A stretch of 64,000 nt of DNA, from positions 17,282,870-17,346,869 of the forward strand of contig NC_089593.1 of the NCBI RefSeq assembly GCF_019320115.1, written 5' to 3'. The notes under the pieces were generated by a model that was not told the origin of the DNA, made no database searches, and saw only the letters and a program-made list of their open reading frames with translations. This DNA is from Miscanthus floridulus (Eukaryota > Streptophyta > Magnoliopsida > Poales > Poaceae). The first letter of the stretch is position 1; every line of letters starts with the position of its first letter. Of this stretch, positions 20,109-31,384 are shown in pieces. Position numbers and translations under genes: made by a program.

Positions 20109-21344
20109 GTCACAAAAGTTGAGAAAAACGCTGTGCATAGCACAAGGTGCTACGTGAATAAATAAGAAACAGAAAATAGAGGCTAATTAACAATGGGAAA
20201 GATGTGCTTTGTAACAAAATTGCATCTACCGGGCAGCTACGGAAAATGCGTCCATCGTTCTTAGGCGTACGAGCTACGCCTGAGAGCGGTTCTACCGCAA
20301 CCACAAAACAGATCTGGAAGTGCGGTGAACTGCGTAGATCTGGCATGAGCGATTCCAGATGACGACGGAACCTCGCTTCCGGATGAAGAATCGGCATTAG
20401 AATCTGAAAAATGAAAAAAGAAATGTCAGAAAATGAATCTGCAACAGCAGTTGAACTTCGCGTTCAGATTCTTGACCCTGGGGAACTGCAAGATGAAGAT
20501 TACCACAACGGCAGGTGGTCGATGCTAAAAAAAGAATAACAGGAAGATGGTTTGAAAAAAAATAGAAGAAAAGGGAAAAGCGACGAACAGGTTTAGAAAC
20601 GAGACGAGCTTCAACGGGGAAGAAGAAGGTGGTTGTGTGTTTGTAACGGATGTAAAGGACGCACGGTGGACTAATAAAAAATGTGAGGAGATTCCGCGAG
20701 AACAACTCGCGAGACAAAGTGATCGAGCGGCGGGGTGAAGGAACCAAAAGCCTGGTAAAAACTGATGAGACAGGTGTAGGGAGCGGTGGTGCGCCTACGG
20801 AGGAGCTCGGCCGACTGGCGTCGGAGCGCTGCCTGGCCTGCGGCGGACCTGCGCTCGAGGCCTGCTGCTGTCGCCGGTGACTCGGAGTCGTGTCGCGGAG
20901 GAGCGGCGGTACGCCTGCGGAGGGCCTCGGCCGACTGCCGCCGGACCCCTGCCTGGCCTGCAACGGACCTGCGCTCTAGGCCTGCTGCTGCCGCCGGCGG
21001 TCTAGGTATGCTTGCTCAACAATGGCGCTTTACAGTTCCGTGATTCGAGATGAGGTTGTCGTTTCATAGATACGCTATACCGCTGTACACTGTTTGGATT
21101 CTTGCACTGCGTCAGTTGTCGTTGCGTGCTGTGGCTTTTTCTTGTGCTACCGAGAGCCAGGTTGGTTTTTTATGGTCCATAGACCAGCTTCACCGTCATA
21201 TACGTACTCACCTCCAGGCTTTATCATCAAGACGGCCTCGCCTCTATTTCAGCTGCAGCTTCTTGGATGTCGTAGTTTAGATGGAGAAGGTTTCGTGCTG
21301 GAGTTGGTGCCCAGAGTACGAGACATGTGATCTGCCATGGATCG
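20109..21344. other. Unclassified region with a 120-base period duplication
   Basis: Open frames occur on both strands, but none has a recognisable domain. The part 20680-21000 is GC-rich and includes a tandem duplication (listed separately). An exon of a captured gene fragment is possible. Confidence 0.4.
20781..20997. repeat. Two tandem GC-rich units, period 120
   Basis: Unit 1 (20781-20877) and unit 2 (20901-20997) both begin GAGCGG, share CTCGGCCGACTG, CTGCCTGGCCTGC and GGCCTGCTGCTG, and are about 85 percent alike by eye. They are separated by a 23-base spacer. Confidence 0.85.
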
Positions 21345-21352
21345 CTGCTGAC

Positions 21353-21628
21353 TAGGGATGAAAACGGATCGGATACGGACGGATATCACCGATATTACAT
21401 TTGTTTTCATATTTTTGTCCGGATTCGGATTCGAATACGGATAGTGTCAACTATGTTGGATAGGATACGATTGGATATCGACATCATAAATATGTGATTT
21501 GAGTATTCGGATACGGATACGGTATCGGATGTTGGATATCCGGACTCGGATACGGACATATCTCAACCCCTCTAAACGAATTCGGTTTCGAATACGGTCA
21601 GAAAATATCCGTACCGTTTTCATCCCTA
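21353..21628. mobile_element. hAT-type MITE with 8-base target duplication
   Basis: The 276-base element begins TAGGGATGAAAACGG and ends CCGTTTTCATCCCTA, near-perfect terminal inverted repeats. CTGCTGAC is repeated on both sides (21345-21352 and 21629-21636), the eight-base duplication made by hAT transposases. Inside are many GGATACGGAT-like words on both strands. Confidence 0.9.
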
Positions 21629-21889
21629 CTGCTGACGATGCTGAAGGTTAAAGCCTAAAACCTCTGGTAACATATATGTGTGTTTAGGAGATTTGTTCCT
21701 TTCTCACTGTCTGACATTATGGGTTCAAACACGGCAGTTACGGCAGGGCCAGCAAAACCCTACATGTAGGCCAGCCGGAGCCGCTTCGGAACTATGTATT
21801 GGGAGTGCTTAGCGGACGGATAGACGAGCGCTTCAGACCAGGTATAGAGCTGCATCAGTTCCACTCTCCTTCTACTCACTAGTGCAGAC

Positions 21890-22340
21890 GGGCTCTTTGT
21901 CGAGTGCTTAGGACATTCGGCAAAGCCCCTATTGCACTCGGCAAAGGCTTTGTCGAGTGCCGCACTCCGCAAAGAACCCGTCGACAAAGGTTTCTTTGCC
22001 GAGTGCCACATATCGGGCACTCGGTAAAGCCTTTGTCGAGTGTCACGTCAGCACTCGGCAAAAAAAATCCGACGTTAACTCTGACGGTCTCTTTGCCGAG
22101 TGCCACCTCAGAGGCACTCGGCAAAGAATTTTTTTTTTTTGAAAATTCTTTGCCGAGTGCCACACTCTTGCACTCGGCAAAGAAATTTTTTCTTTTTTAA
22201 AAAAAATCTTTGCCGAGTGCCATGACTCTGGCACTCGACAAAGCTAGGAAATTGGGTCTCTGCTTCACAGCTTTGCCGAGTGCCATGGTCACGGCACTCG
22301 GCAAAACCCTCTTTGCCGAGCGTGGCACTCGGCAAAGAGG
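21890..22340. repeat. CACTA subterminal repeats, left array
   Basis: About fifteen copies of a TTTGCCGAGTGCC motif in both orientations, often as hairpin pairs such as CTTTGCCGAGTGCC with GGCACTCGGCAAAG. In En/Spm elements such repeats bind the TNPA protein. Confidence 0.9.
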
Positions 22341-22416
22341 GAAAAAATGCTATTTTTTTGATTTTTTGCTTTCCATCAGCATAAACAAAGAAATCACATA
22401 TATATCAACACACAGC

Positions 22417-22605
22417 ACAGGATATATCACATACACATCCATATTCCATCACATACACATCCATAACCCATCACATACACATCCACCATCCATAATACAT
22501 CACATACAAATTCATTGTCCATCCACCATCCATAATACATCACATACAAATTCATTGTCCATAATCCATCACATACATTCGCATCATCCATGACAATATC
22601 CATCA
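22417..22605. repeat. Minisatellite of CATCACATACA units
   Basis: Irregular units of about 20-37 bases built on CATCACATACACATCCA and CATCACATACAAATTCATTG are repeated about eight times inside the CACTA element, on the 3' side of its coding exons. Confidence 0.8.
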
Positions 22606-22894
22606 CAATATATATATATATCTCTAGTAGTAGTCCAACATAAGGCTAAGTCTAACACCAGTCCATGCAACATAAAAAGAAACAAATAAACGGTACCTAC
22701 TGCCAGCCTCCCCACCCGGAGTGTGAACTGCCACCTTGAGGAGGGCCAGTTAGCCACCCGGCCTATGGAGAAGGGCCACCTTGAGGAGTCGGGTTCGAAC
22801 CTGCCGACTATGGCTGCACAAAAGAGAAGCGAATTCATGAGTATCTACAGGAGGGCCGCATAAGCTAAAGGAATAAACAACCATATATACTCAC

Positions 22895-23106
22895 CGGAGT
22901 CCCTACAGGAGGAGGAGCCACAACTGGAGCGAGTAGCGACTGGGGCACGACCACACCTGGCAAGGCCTGAAGGCTCGCCATGAAGCTGAACATGTCCTGC
23001 AGTCTCTGCGCCTCGGCCGCCCTCTGGGCTTGTACAGCCTCCATCTCCAGCCGATGGGCCTCCACCTGGGCCGCCTGCTGGGCCTCCAACCTCCGCAAGT
23101 CGGCCT
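22895..23106 (-). CDS. Coiled-coil exon of a CACTA TNPA-like protein
   Basis: Read on the minus strand the exon is bounded by an AG acceptor (TTGCAG just above 23106) and a GTGAGT donor (just below 22895). It encodes a Glu/Gln/Ala-rich helix (LRRLEAQQAAQVEAHRLEME, then MFSFMASLQALPG and a Pro-rich tail). This Q/A-rich coiled coil ending in a FMASLQ-like motif is common at the C-terminus of plant En/Spm accessory proteins. A further exon lies at about 23171-23296, also with consensus borders. Upstream coding parts are not identifiable, and the TNPD transposase is absent, so the element is non-autonomous. Confidence 0.6.
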
Positions 23107-23467
23107 GCAACATTCCACCCGCAATGTTTAAATAATGCAAAGGCAAAGGAGGAGGGGGTTATACCTAGGGTGGCGGTGGAGTCAGGCTAGCGGGGCAGTG
23201 GCGTGTCGGTGCAGTGGCGAGGCGATGCGGTGCAGGCAGACCAGCAGCACCGACGAAGACGATCGGGGTCACCGAGTCCCTCCCACGGGTCCTTCTCCTA
23301 CATAAAAGGCAATAGGTTAGAATCCATTGAAAACCTGCAAGAAACGTAGGCGCGATGGCCAACAACCACATATATACCAAACATAGGCACGAAGGCCAAC
23401 AAACATATATATACCAAGACGAGCCATGTACTTTAGTTCTCTTTCCATGCAGATGAAAGTATCGAAG

Positions 23468-23622
23468 TAGTACAACAACAAGTACTACTACCACTACAAC
23501 TACTACTAACACTAACACTACTACTATCACTACTTACTACTAACAATACTACTAACACTACTAACTACTACTACTTACTAACTACTACTAACACTACTAA
23601 GTACTACTACTAACTACTACAG
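23468..23622. repeat. TAC/ACT trinucleotide microsatellite
   Basis: About 150 bases of imperfect TAC, ACT and AAC triplets (for example TACTACTAACACTACTA) lie inside the CACTA element, probably in an intron of its minus-strand gene. Confidence 0.9.
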
Positions 23623-23639
23623 GTGTAGGGCATACCTTT

Positions 23640-24130
23640 GCGACGAGAATGGCAACAACGAGGGTCGGCGACGACGCCGGGGACGACCGCAGCGGCGTGA
23701 GGGTCGACGGGCCTAGGCCGACACCTTCCTTCTCCTCTCCTTCTCCTTCTCCTCCTCTCTTCTCCCCTGCCTCCTCCTCTCTTCTGCAGTGGCCATCGGC
23801 GAGGGCAGTGGCCGCCGACGGGGGAGGTGGCCGCCGAGGGGGGCGCGCAGGCGGGGGAGGTGGTCGCCAAGGGGGCCGGCGCGGGCGGTGGAGGCCAGGC
23901 GGGAGCGGCGGCCGCGCGAGGACCCGGCACGGGGAGGCGGACAGGGACGGGCCGCCGCGCAAGGCGCCGACGCGGGGAGGCGGACGGGGACGGGCGCCGC
24001 GGGGGCCCGCGTGGGGAGGCGCGGTGGCCGGGGCGGAGGCGCGGGCCGACGATGTGCGGCGGCGGCGGCTGAGGGAGAGAGAGGTGAGAGGGAGAGAGAA
24101 ATGAGAGAAAGAGAGAGAGCGCGCCGGTCG
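23640..24130. other. Very GC-rich stretch of the CACTA element
   Basis: About 490 bases are dominated by G and C and open in several frames on both strands. Given minus-strand transcription it would be the 5' leader or first exon of the CACTA gene. The long Arg/Gly/Pro frames look like compositional artefacts. Confidence 0.5.
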
Positions 24131-24149
24131 GGCGCGGGTGAAGGGATAA

Positions 24150-24335
24150 GGGCGGCTTTGCCGAGTGCCAGATCGGCGGCACTAAGCAAAGTCAATTTTC
24201 TTCGCCGAGTGTCGTGATCTGGCACTCGGCGAAGTTTAAAAAAAAATCAGCAGCTCTTTGCCGAGTGCCAGATCGGCGGCACTCGACAAAGTCAATTTTC
24301 TTCGCCGAGTGCCAACCCTAGGCACTCGGCAAAAT
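24150..24335. repeat. CACTA subterminal repeats, second array
   Basis: At least six copies of TTTGCCGAGTGCC/GGCACTCGGCAAA or one-base variants, including a locally duplicated pair (GAGTGCCAGATCGGCGGCAC occurs at about 24165 and 24265). Confidence 0.9.
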
Positions 24336-24842
24336 ATTTTTTCTTTTTTGGTTTTTGCCACCAATTTTTTTGAAGCTTTAGTACACTACCACAAACAACA
24401 TGTTTAAATTTGGGACATTTTCATTGCCTTTTGGCATATTTCTATAGTTTATTTTGTTTTGTTGAATTTTTCCAGAAAATGTAAGTTTGAACTGCAGGTG
24501 CATCGAATAATGGATTACATTCGTTCAAAAAATGTTATCCTTGTTTCTTAGTGTAAATTTAGGCTAAATCCAGGAACTGTCTCGAAATTTCGATCAACGT
24601 GCTCACGGGGCAACGCCGCCAACTTGCGTGGGAGTGGTTTTTTAATTGTATAAAATGCGAACGAATTCCGAAAATCATGAAACTTGTCGAGTTGTCGCCG
24701 TATCATATGCGTATGCAGTGGAAAATTTTTGAAAAAGTTTCAAGCACGTTGTCACGTACGATGCTCACAAACCAGAACATCTCACAAACCGAGCACGTTA
24801 TCACATGTGGAGATGTCCTAACATTGAGCTATAAGAAACATG

Positions 24843-24912
24843 GGATGATATGATTATGTCCAAGTTTCTTGGTGGAATGGGCTTCCGAGATATTGAGCTA
24901 TTCAATCTTGCT
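24843..24912 (+). mobile_element. 70-base LINE patch, third copy of the FRDIELFNL segment
   Basis: The bases match 616-685 of the left arm with only two substitutions by eye and match the right arm (about 59609-59680, reverse) less closely. The patch shares the CC of ATGTCCAAG with the left arm, where the right arm has one C. It abuts CACTA-like sequence on the left and unrelated sequence on the right, with no LINE continuation on either side. Confidence 0.8.
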
Positions 24913-25430
24913 AACACAAAACACTGATTAATGTTCAAAGCAGATTCCAAAATAAAAATAATTTGTTGTATGGAGCTTATCGTCTGAAGTCAGTCTCAGC
25001 TTGTAAACAAAGGAATGTAAAAAAAAAGGAAAACCAAGCCCTGTTCTTTCTGTTTAAAGTAGATGAGCACTGATTGTAGTGGCAACATGCCCGGCACCAC
25101 TCTTTACCTGTAAACAAAGGAATGTAAAAAAAAAAGGAAAACTATCATTGTGGTATTTAATGGTGATATAAGAATATAGCCTAGAAGTAGTATGCTATAT
25201 ATAGACACTTTCTCAAATCACATATGATCAGCCGAAATGGTTTCCTCATGGAGAAATTGTTTCTATATATCTCCTCCCCAATTTGATATGCCACATCATC
25301 AAAATTGGTAAGTGGCAAGCCTAATTAACGTAAGAAATTGTGATACCGGAACTCGTGGATATAACACTTTGCCTCTCGAACAATATACTGTATATATTCC
25401 ATGTATGCATCTCAAGACACACAAGAACAA
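24913..25430. other. Unclassified AT-rich region with a direct repeat
   Basis: A direct repeat of about 35 bases (TGTAAACAAAGGAATGTAAA followed by an A/G run) occurs at about 25001 and 25109. The rest has no recognisable gene or transposon terminus. Confidence 0.5.
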
Positions 25431-25700
25431 CACTACTAAAAAAATATTTTTTTGCTGATGTCTGGATTTACACTGACAATAGTGTTAAGTGAACCGCTAC
25501 TATAAATATAAGATTTACACTGTCCGTTGACTTAGCAGTACCGCGTAAAAAAAATTGATTCTCAATTGGCTTTATCTTAAGTGACCGTCGGTGTAAATAA
25601 TATGTTTGCAATAGTAGTTTCTTAAGGGTACCGTTGGTGTATAAACATTTAAACTGTAGGTTTTCTTAATGTGCCACCTGTATAAATTACACTATAAATG
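25431..25700 (+). mobile_element. CACTA element left-end fragment (second family)
   Basis: The segment starts CACTACTAAAAAAATATT, followed by short repeated motifs of TTTACACTG, GTAAAT and CGTCGGTGTAAA type on both strands, as in subterminal regions of other grass CACTA families. No coding sequence or mirror terminus is recognised. Confidence 0.5.
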
Positions 25701-26766
25701 TCTTTCTTCCTTCCCTGATTAGAACCGTACAGACCGAGCCACCTTCCATTTTTAGTGTCATTGGAAATAACAAAAAATGCAAATATAAGATCCAAACGCA
25801 CCCTAAGTTTATACAATAAAGACGTAGAATAGCTTAGCATGGATTCCTCTTAAACACACATGATGGCATTGGAGGTGGTACGGTCCTAGTGTTGATACAC
25901 GCTTATGAGAATTCCAGGGATGAAAGCGTTGCACCTATGTCGTACTCGCCTACATTTTTATATAGGCCAGAAAAATACCCCGGGCATGCTTTACAAGTTG
26001 TACCAAGATTGCTTGACCATTCAGGAAAGCCAAGATTCTATTTACAAAGAAATCATTTCTCTAAAAGTACAACAATATATTGTACATCTCTATATCCTAA
26101 ACCGGTTCATGCCCTCATGGATATTACATGATATTTGAGATACATATATTAACAACACTAGCAAATGCAAATCATTGAGGTGGCTGTATGTTTGTGCATG
26201 GAATGGACCACCATGCGGCCATAAAGGTGGCCATTAAGTCTTTTGCACCTAGTTCAATGGCCTATGGAACATCCCCATAATCGCAAAATAGACAAAGAGT
26301 ACAATTTCTGATCGTGTACTTTGGGCTAGACCTAGTCCTCCAGACTGATCAAATCAGGCTTGTGACCCATGTTGATATGCTAAAAACAAATTCATTCTTC
26401 ATGTGGTTCCTCCAATATCTCAATCACTTAGCATTCTTTTATTTGCTTCATCACAACACCAGCTATCCAATTTGCTCTTCATCACAATACCAGCTATTAT
26501 TGCCGTATGGTGAAAAATATATTTGTTTTTGGGTACAAAAGTTCTGATAGCAAGCCATATTTATACTGTGCGCAAATCCTATGCAAACTATAACCACTCG
26601 GCTCATGTATAAGTTGTGGCTTAGTTCATTTCATTCATGCTATGTGTATTGGTGCTCTCACCAAATGTGTGTGCATTGTTTGATATACACGTTTGGAACA
26701 TTGTTTGATAGAAAAGTTTTGAAAACGAGAACTTTCGCCTAAAAAGACTATTCAACTCCTTACTAA
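25701..26766. other. Unclassified region
   Basis: About 1 kb of AT-rich DNA with only short open frames and no recognisable motifs. Phrases such as ATCACAACACCAGCTAT/ATCACAATACCAGCTAT are locally repeated at about 26450-26495. Confidence 0.4.
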
Positions 26767-27450
26767 CACTAGTACAAAAATGATTTTTAGAAACGTCTAT
26801 ATTTTTGGGTAGAGGTGGCTCTACAAAAATCGTTTTTAAAAATGTTTCTAAGTTGATCTGCCTCTAGAAATCGATTTTAGAGACGGCTAAAAAGCCTAGC
26901 CATCTCTGGAAATGCCCTCTTCTAGAGGCGGTTGGAAAGCCCACTCGCCTCTAAAATATCATTTTTAGAGGCGGTTAGCAGATAAAGACATACTTTATAT
27001 CAAAATTGTAGTACTTGAAGAGATCTACAACTTTGTACATGATCAAAAATTTTGTTTTAAGGTTTCTTAATTTGAAATTCAATTTTTTCAAAAAAATCAA
27101 ATAAACTCGGATGGAGAAATGACCTAAACCAAAATTGATTACTCAAAAGATCTGCAACTCTATAGTTGACTAATTTCATTGGAAGTCAATTACGGTCTAG
27201 AAATTCTGTTTTAAGTTTTCAATTTCAAAATTCATTTTTTTTAATTTTCAAATGACGTTAGATGAACAAATGACTTAAACAAAAGTTGCAGTATTTAGAT
27301 TATAGATTTTTTTGCTTTTTTTTGCTTGAATTATAAATTAGGTAAAGCAATTTTTAGAGATGACTAGGTTTCGGTCCGCCTATAGAATTCAATCTCTACG
27401 GGTGGCTAGATATCTACCTCTAAAAATCATTTATTTTTTAAGACACGCAA
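26767..27450 (+). mobile_element. CACTA element left-end fragment (third family)
   Basis: The segment starts CACTAGTACAAAAATG and carries subterminal words TAGAGGCGGTT, AGAGACGGCTA and CCTCTAGAAAT in both orientations up to about 26980 and again near 27355-27425. This is the RGAGGCGGTT type of grass CACTA element. The intervening AT-rich DNA has repeats of TCAAAATTGTAGTACT-like phrases. No transposase is visible. Confidence 0.6.
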
Positions 27451-28019
27451 ATAGAGGGATCAAACAACCGCCTTTGCATGGTAAAGAAAACTATAAAGAC
27501 AAGAAATATGTTTCATCCGCATGCTTACAAATGCCAAAGAAACAGAATGAAACCCAACTATCCCTAAATCATTTCATCCTATATGTTGGAAATAGAAATA
27601 AAGCCCCACTAGAAAAAAATCAGTTCACAATGCACCGAAACAATTAAACGTTATGGCTAACCTATAAAACTGTGAAATAAAATTGTGCATTGCAAATATT
27701 ATTTTATTGATCAAACTAAACCTATGTGGTACTTTTGGAAACCTACTAACTATTATTAGGATCAAAGCGACCAACTAGAGGGGTGTGAATAGTTGTCAGG
27801 AAGCATAACAAACATGTAGTCACACTGCAATATTTTGCACCGACCATATTTTACATGAAAAAGAAGCATAGATAACATTGATCATATTTTTCGAATGGCA
27901 CCACATTTTTTAGAAAGAAGACTACAGATAAAGATATATATGTTGGTACATAGCTGTATGCATGTAAATCCCGTTTTTGTCAAAGTTCCCAGCTGCACAC
28001 CTATGCGAAGCGGTTTTGG
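27451..28019. other. AT-rich region with a short reverse Sirevirus LTR end
   Basis: At about 27757 the phrase AAGCGACCAACTAGAGGGG followed by TGTGAATAG matches the reverse-complement terminus of Sirevirus LTRs (compare 9080 and 63722). Only a few tens of bases look LTR-like. The rest is unclassified. Confidence 0.45.
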
Positions 28020-28264
28020 TTGCCACGTGGACGAAAGTGAACTCCCGTCAGTTTACAGGCCAACATGAAAAATATGCCTGTCGGTTTTCTTCTAGCTGAT
28101 AGGATTCTTTTGTGGTTCCTGACGGTTTTGCTAACTCCTGATGATGACATTTAAAAACAGTCAGGAATAGTGGAGGTCTATCCTGTCAGTTTTTTCTTCC
28201 CGACAGGATCATATATCAGTTCATGTCGGTAAAAACATCAGGAATAATCCTGTCTCCAGTAGTG
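28020..28264 (-). mobile_element. CACTA element right-end fragment (fourth family)
   Basis: The segment ends CTGTCTCCAGTAGTG, the complement of CACTACTGGAGACAG, preceded by motifs CCTGTCGG, CCCGTCAG, CCTGACGG and CCGACAGGA in both orientations, as in subterminal repeats. No matching left terminus is found in the window, so it is a fragment. Confidence 0.65.
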
Positions 28265-28617
28265 GGGGGATTTGCATGGTGACACCCTCTTTTCGTTGTC
28301 AGAATAGCTGCAATATTGCCTTTCAAACTTAATTTGGTCTAAATGACTTGGCTTCAGTTGCGCCAAATAGCTGCACTGTTGCCTTTCAAACAAGGTACGT
28401 GATTTCATAATCAATGTACACCGTTTGTTTGTTGAAATGCCATCCTTATTGCTCTTTCATTGCTTTTTTAGTTATCAAATGTACTGCAAGGTTCCAATTT
28501 GTTCTGAAAAGCATGGTCGTTGTCCTCTCATAGTCTCATTGCTGTTACTGCTACTATCATTACCATGATGATTTCTCCAAATAATTTTCCCTGATTGCTT
28601 TTACACCAAAATGCTTC
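28265..28617. other. Spacer between CACTA end and LINE, with a short duplication
   Basis: The phrase AATAGCTGCA(A/C)T(A/G)TTGCC followed by TTTCAAAC occurs twice (about 28304 and 28366). The right part may be the LINE 3' end. No gene is seen. Confidence 0.4.
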
Positions 28618-28914
28618 TCAAGTCACAGATCTGGGGATGTTACTAGCTCCTAAACTGATGGCAACAATAGCCCAAACAGCCTTAGCAACACTACATTGAA
28701 ATAAAAGATGATTTGCAGATTCAGGTTGATTACAAAAGTAGCATGATGGATCACCCTGCCATTTTCTTTTGTTCATATTATCTTTAGTTAGAATAGCATT
28801 GTTCAGAGTCATCCACAAAAATATCTTAATCTTAGCAGGAATCTTGCCTTTCCAAATTTTTATATGATAAAGACCGGTATCATTCATAATTAAGGCATTG
28901 TAGACGGATTTCAC
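28618..28914 (-). pseudogene. LINE zinc-binding (zf-RVT) domain
   Basis: The 98-codon frame carries YHIKIWKGKIPAKIKIFLW, the CYFCNQPESANHLLFQC zinc-binding pattern (CX2C...HX4C) and a following VWAIV segment, characteristic of the zf-RVT domain C-terminal to plant LINE reverse transcriptases. It is separated from the reverse transcriptase by broken frames (28915-29690) in which linker-like motifs (GGTKKKYHLIRWPKIC and LGIKDIRLMNISLL) are visible. Confidence 0.85.
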
Positions 28915-29687
28915 CGAAAAACGTCCATTACAACAAAATTTTCATTTGAAAAAATCCACACCATCTCACAGATGAACATTAGCCAAGTCATGAACAATTT
29001 TCTCCCAATTTTCTTTCCATATATCAACTAACCATCTAGAAAAGGTGACTGACTGAATATCTGTTTTGACTTGAAAAACAGTAAGGTCAGATTGTTGGCA
29101 CATAGCAAATAAATCAGGATAAAGCATACACAACGGTTGATCATACAGCTAGATGTCTTTCTAGAAGAGTGTTCTTTGCCCATCCCTTACATTCAGCTTT
29201 CTTCCTTGTAGATAAATTTTCCTAAGCTTGAGCAAGTCAGCCCAAATGGGTGAGTCAGTCTGCTTGTGTTTCACGGTACAGATCGATAGATCCATCTTTG
29301 ATGTATTTGAACTTCACAATTTCTTGCCATAGCCCTTGTTCATTATCTAGTTTCCACCACCACTTACAAAGGAGACTAATGTTCATTAATCTAATATCTT
29401 TGATCCCTAAGCCCTCCTTCTTTTTACTTTTACAAATCTTAGGCCATCTAATCAGGTGATATTTCTTTTTTGTTCCCCCTCCCTGCCAAAAAAATCCTTC
29501 TGAGTCTATCAAGGTTGGCCACTACTGTTTTTGTCAGCAAATAAATTGACATCTGATAAATGGGGCATTATTAAGGCTTGAATTGATAAAAGTGGTTCTC
29601 CTTGCAGTTGACCTATTTCCACCCTTCCAAACAGCTAATCTTTTCTTGCTTTTTTCTTCCAGAGGTAACCAGTCTATAACATGTAAT

Positions 29688-31055
29688 CTACTCGGGCTTA
29701 CAGGTACCCCCTAGGTATTTGATAGGGAAAGTGTCAAGTTGACAGTTAAACATTTCAGCATATATCTCAACCCAGTTTCCCTCATCATTAATTACTATTA
29801 CTTGACTTTTATGAAAATTAATTTTTAAGCCAGCCATCAATTCATACATGTACAGGAGTAGCTTCAAATTTCTAGCCCCTTCAAGACTGTGTTTTAAACA
29901 TACAACGGTATCATCAGCATATTGTAAAACAGCTACCCCCTTATCCACAATGTGATCAATTAGGCCACAAAAGAGATCATTTGATTGAGCTTTCAAGATC
30001 ATTCTAGATAAACCATCAGCCACAAAGTTAAACAAGATTGGTGACAGGGGATCTCCTTGTCTCACCCCCTTTATAACTTTTAATATGGGGCCCAATAAGA
30101 TCATTCATTTTAACACTTACCGTCCCACCCGTGACAACTTGTTCAATCCACTTACACCATTTGGAATAAAAGCCTCTAGCTGCTAGACATTCAAGCAAGA
30201 ACCTCAAGCTCACCTTGTCATATGCTTTTTCAAAATTAAGTTTTAGGATCAAACCAGTTTGCTTCCTTCTCTTAGTTTCATGTAAGATTTCATGAAGTAC
30301 CATGATACCACTCATAATATTCCTGCCCTTCATAAAGGCAGTCTGATTTGAATGAATTAGTTTATCAACAATCTTTTCCAATCTTAATGTCAAAGTTTTG
30401 GTATCAACTTATATATACAATTTAACAAACAAATGGGCCTAAATTGTTGAATCTTAGCAGCATCACTAACCTTAGGTAAAAGAGTTATGATTCCATAGTT
30501 GATTCTACAGATATCAGCCTTTTCTCTATGAAAGTCATCAATAAGTTGGATAATATCATTTTTCACAATTTCCCAGCAAACTTTATAAAACTCAGTTGGT
30601 ATTTTGTCTGGGCCTGCGGCCTTATTTTTCTCCATTTGAAATAGTGCATCTTTTATTTCTTTTTTAGAAAAAGGTTGACACAAAATTGTACTTTCATCCT
30701 CAGATACATGATCCAGCGCATCCCACAATCCCTCATCAATATGAATGTTATGATTGTCCCTAGGTCCAAACATCTCAGAATAATACTTTGTAGCATGCTT
30801 AAGTAAATTATCATCCCTTTCAATGATTTCTCCTTCTTTTTCTAGTGATATAATAGTGTTTTTTCTTCTTCTGCCATTTGCAATCTTGTGAAAATAACTA
30901 GTGTTACAATCCCCTTTCAACAACCATTGCTCATGGCATCTGTTGAACCAGTATGTTTCCTCTTGATCTAAAAGTTTTAAATTTTCTTTTATCAATTCTA
31001 CTTTCCTGAGCAGCTGCTCAGATTCAAGTCCCACATTTTCCTCAGTCTCCTCCAT
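29688..31055 (-). pseudogene. LINE reverse transcriptase
   Basis: Three consecutive minus-strand frames cover the domain. The first (31055-30390) has KAAGPDKIPTEFYK and ITLLPKV, the second (30393-30028) has NQTAFMKGRNI and LNFEKAYDKV, and the third (30104-29688) has GVRQGDPLSPILFN and the catalytic YADDT box. The fingers-palm order is normal and the YADD catalytic aspartates are present. LNFEKAYD has Asn where the first catalytic Asp (usually LDFEKAYD) is expected. Two frameshifts and that change make the copy inactive. Confidence 0.85.
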
Positions 31056-31384
31056 TTCACTTAGTTTAGTACTAATATCTGCTCTCTTTTTTTCCTTATC
31101 TCACCTTGTTAATTAAATCCCCAGCCCTTGAAGTACTGTTTCAACATCTTCAGTTTTTGCTGGATTTTATCTAAAGATGTTTTTGGCTCTACAAGGTTTA
31201 TCCCATATTTTCTTGACAGCTTGAATAAAATCAGGGTTGGACAACCAATGTAGTTCAAACTTGAGTTGTAAGTGTCTCAACTTCTTATCAGGGCCACATG
31301 ATAGTATTAAAGGGCTGTGATCACAAACATCCCTAAAAATATTTTTTACCAAAACATTGGGGAAGATGTCTTCCCATTCTTTGT

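Larger units (their letters stand above)
21877..24844 (-). mobile_element. CACTA (En/Spm) transposon, right end lost
   Basis: The left terminus is CACTAGTGCAGACGGGC. Subterminal arrays of CTTTGCCGAGTGCC and its complement GGCACTCGGCAAAG lie at 21890-22340 and 24150-24335, the hallmark of this grass CACTA family. Between them are minus-strand exons of a coiled-coil TNPA-like protein. The stretch 24341-24844 resembles non-coding sequence beside subterminal arrays but has no mirror-image CACTA terminus, so the right end is missing or replaced at the LINE patch at 24843. Confidence 0.8.

Noticed and set aside
20397..20963. A 188-codon minus-strand open frame
   Set aside because: No recognisable motif, low-complexity composition, and it covers the tandem duplication. 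There is no support for a gene.
22417..22605. Regularly spaced short repeats resembling a CRISPR array
   Set aside because: Units are irregular, spacers are themselves repeats, and the setting is a CACTA element in a plant genome. It is a minisatellite.
23610..24225. Long Arg/Pro/Gly/Ala-rich open frames on both strands
   Set aside because: They overlap in several frames in a GC-dominated stretch of the CACTA element and have no domain. They are best explained by base composition.
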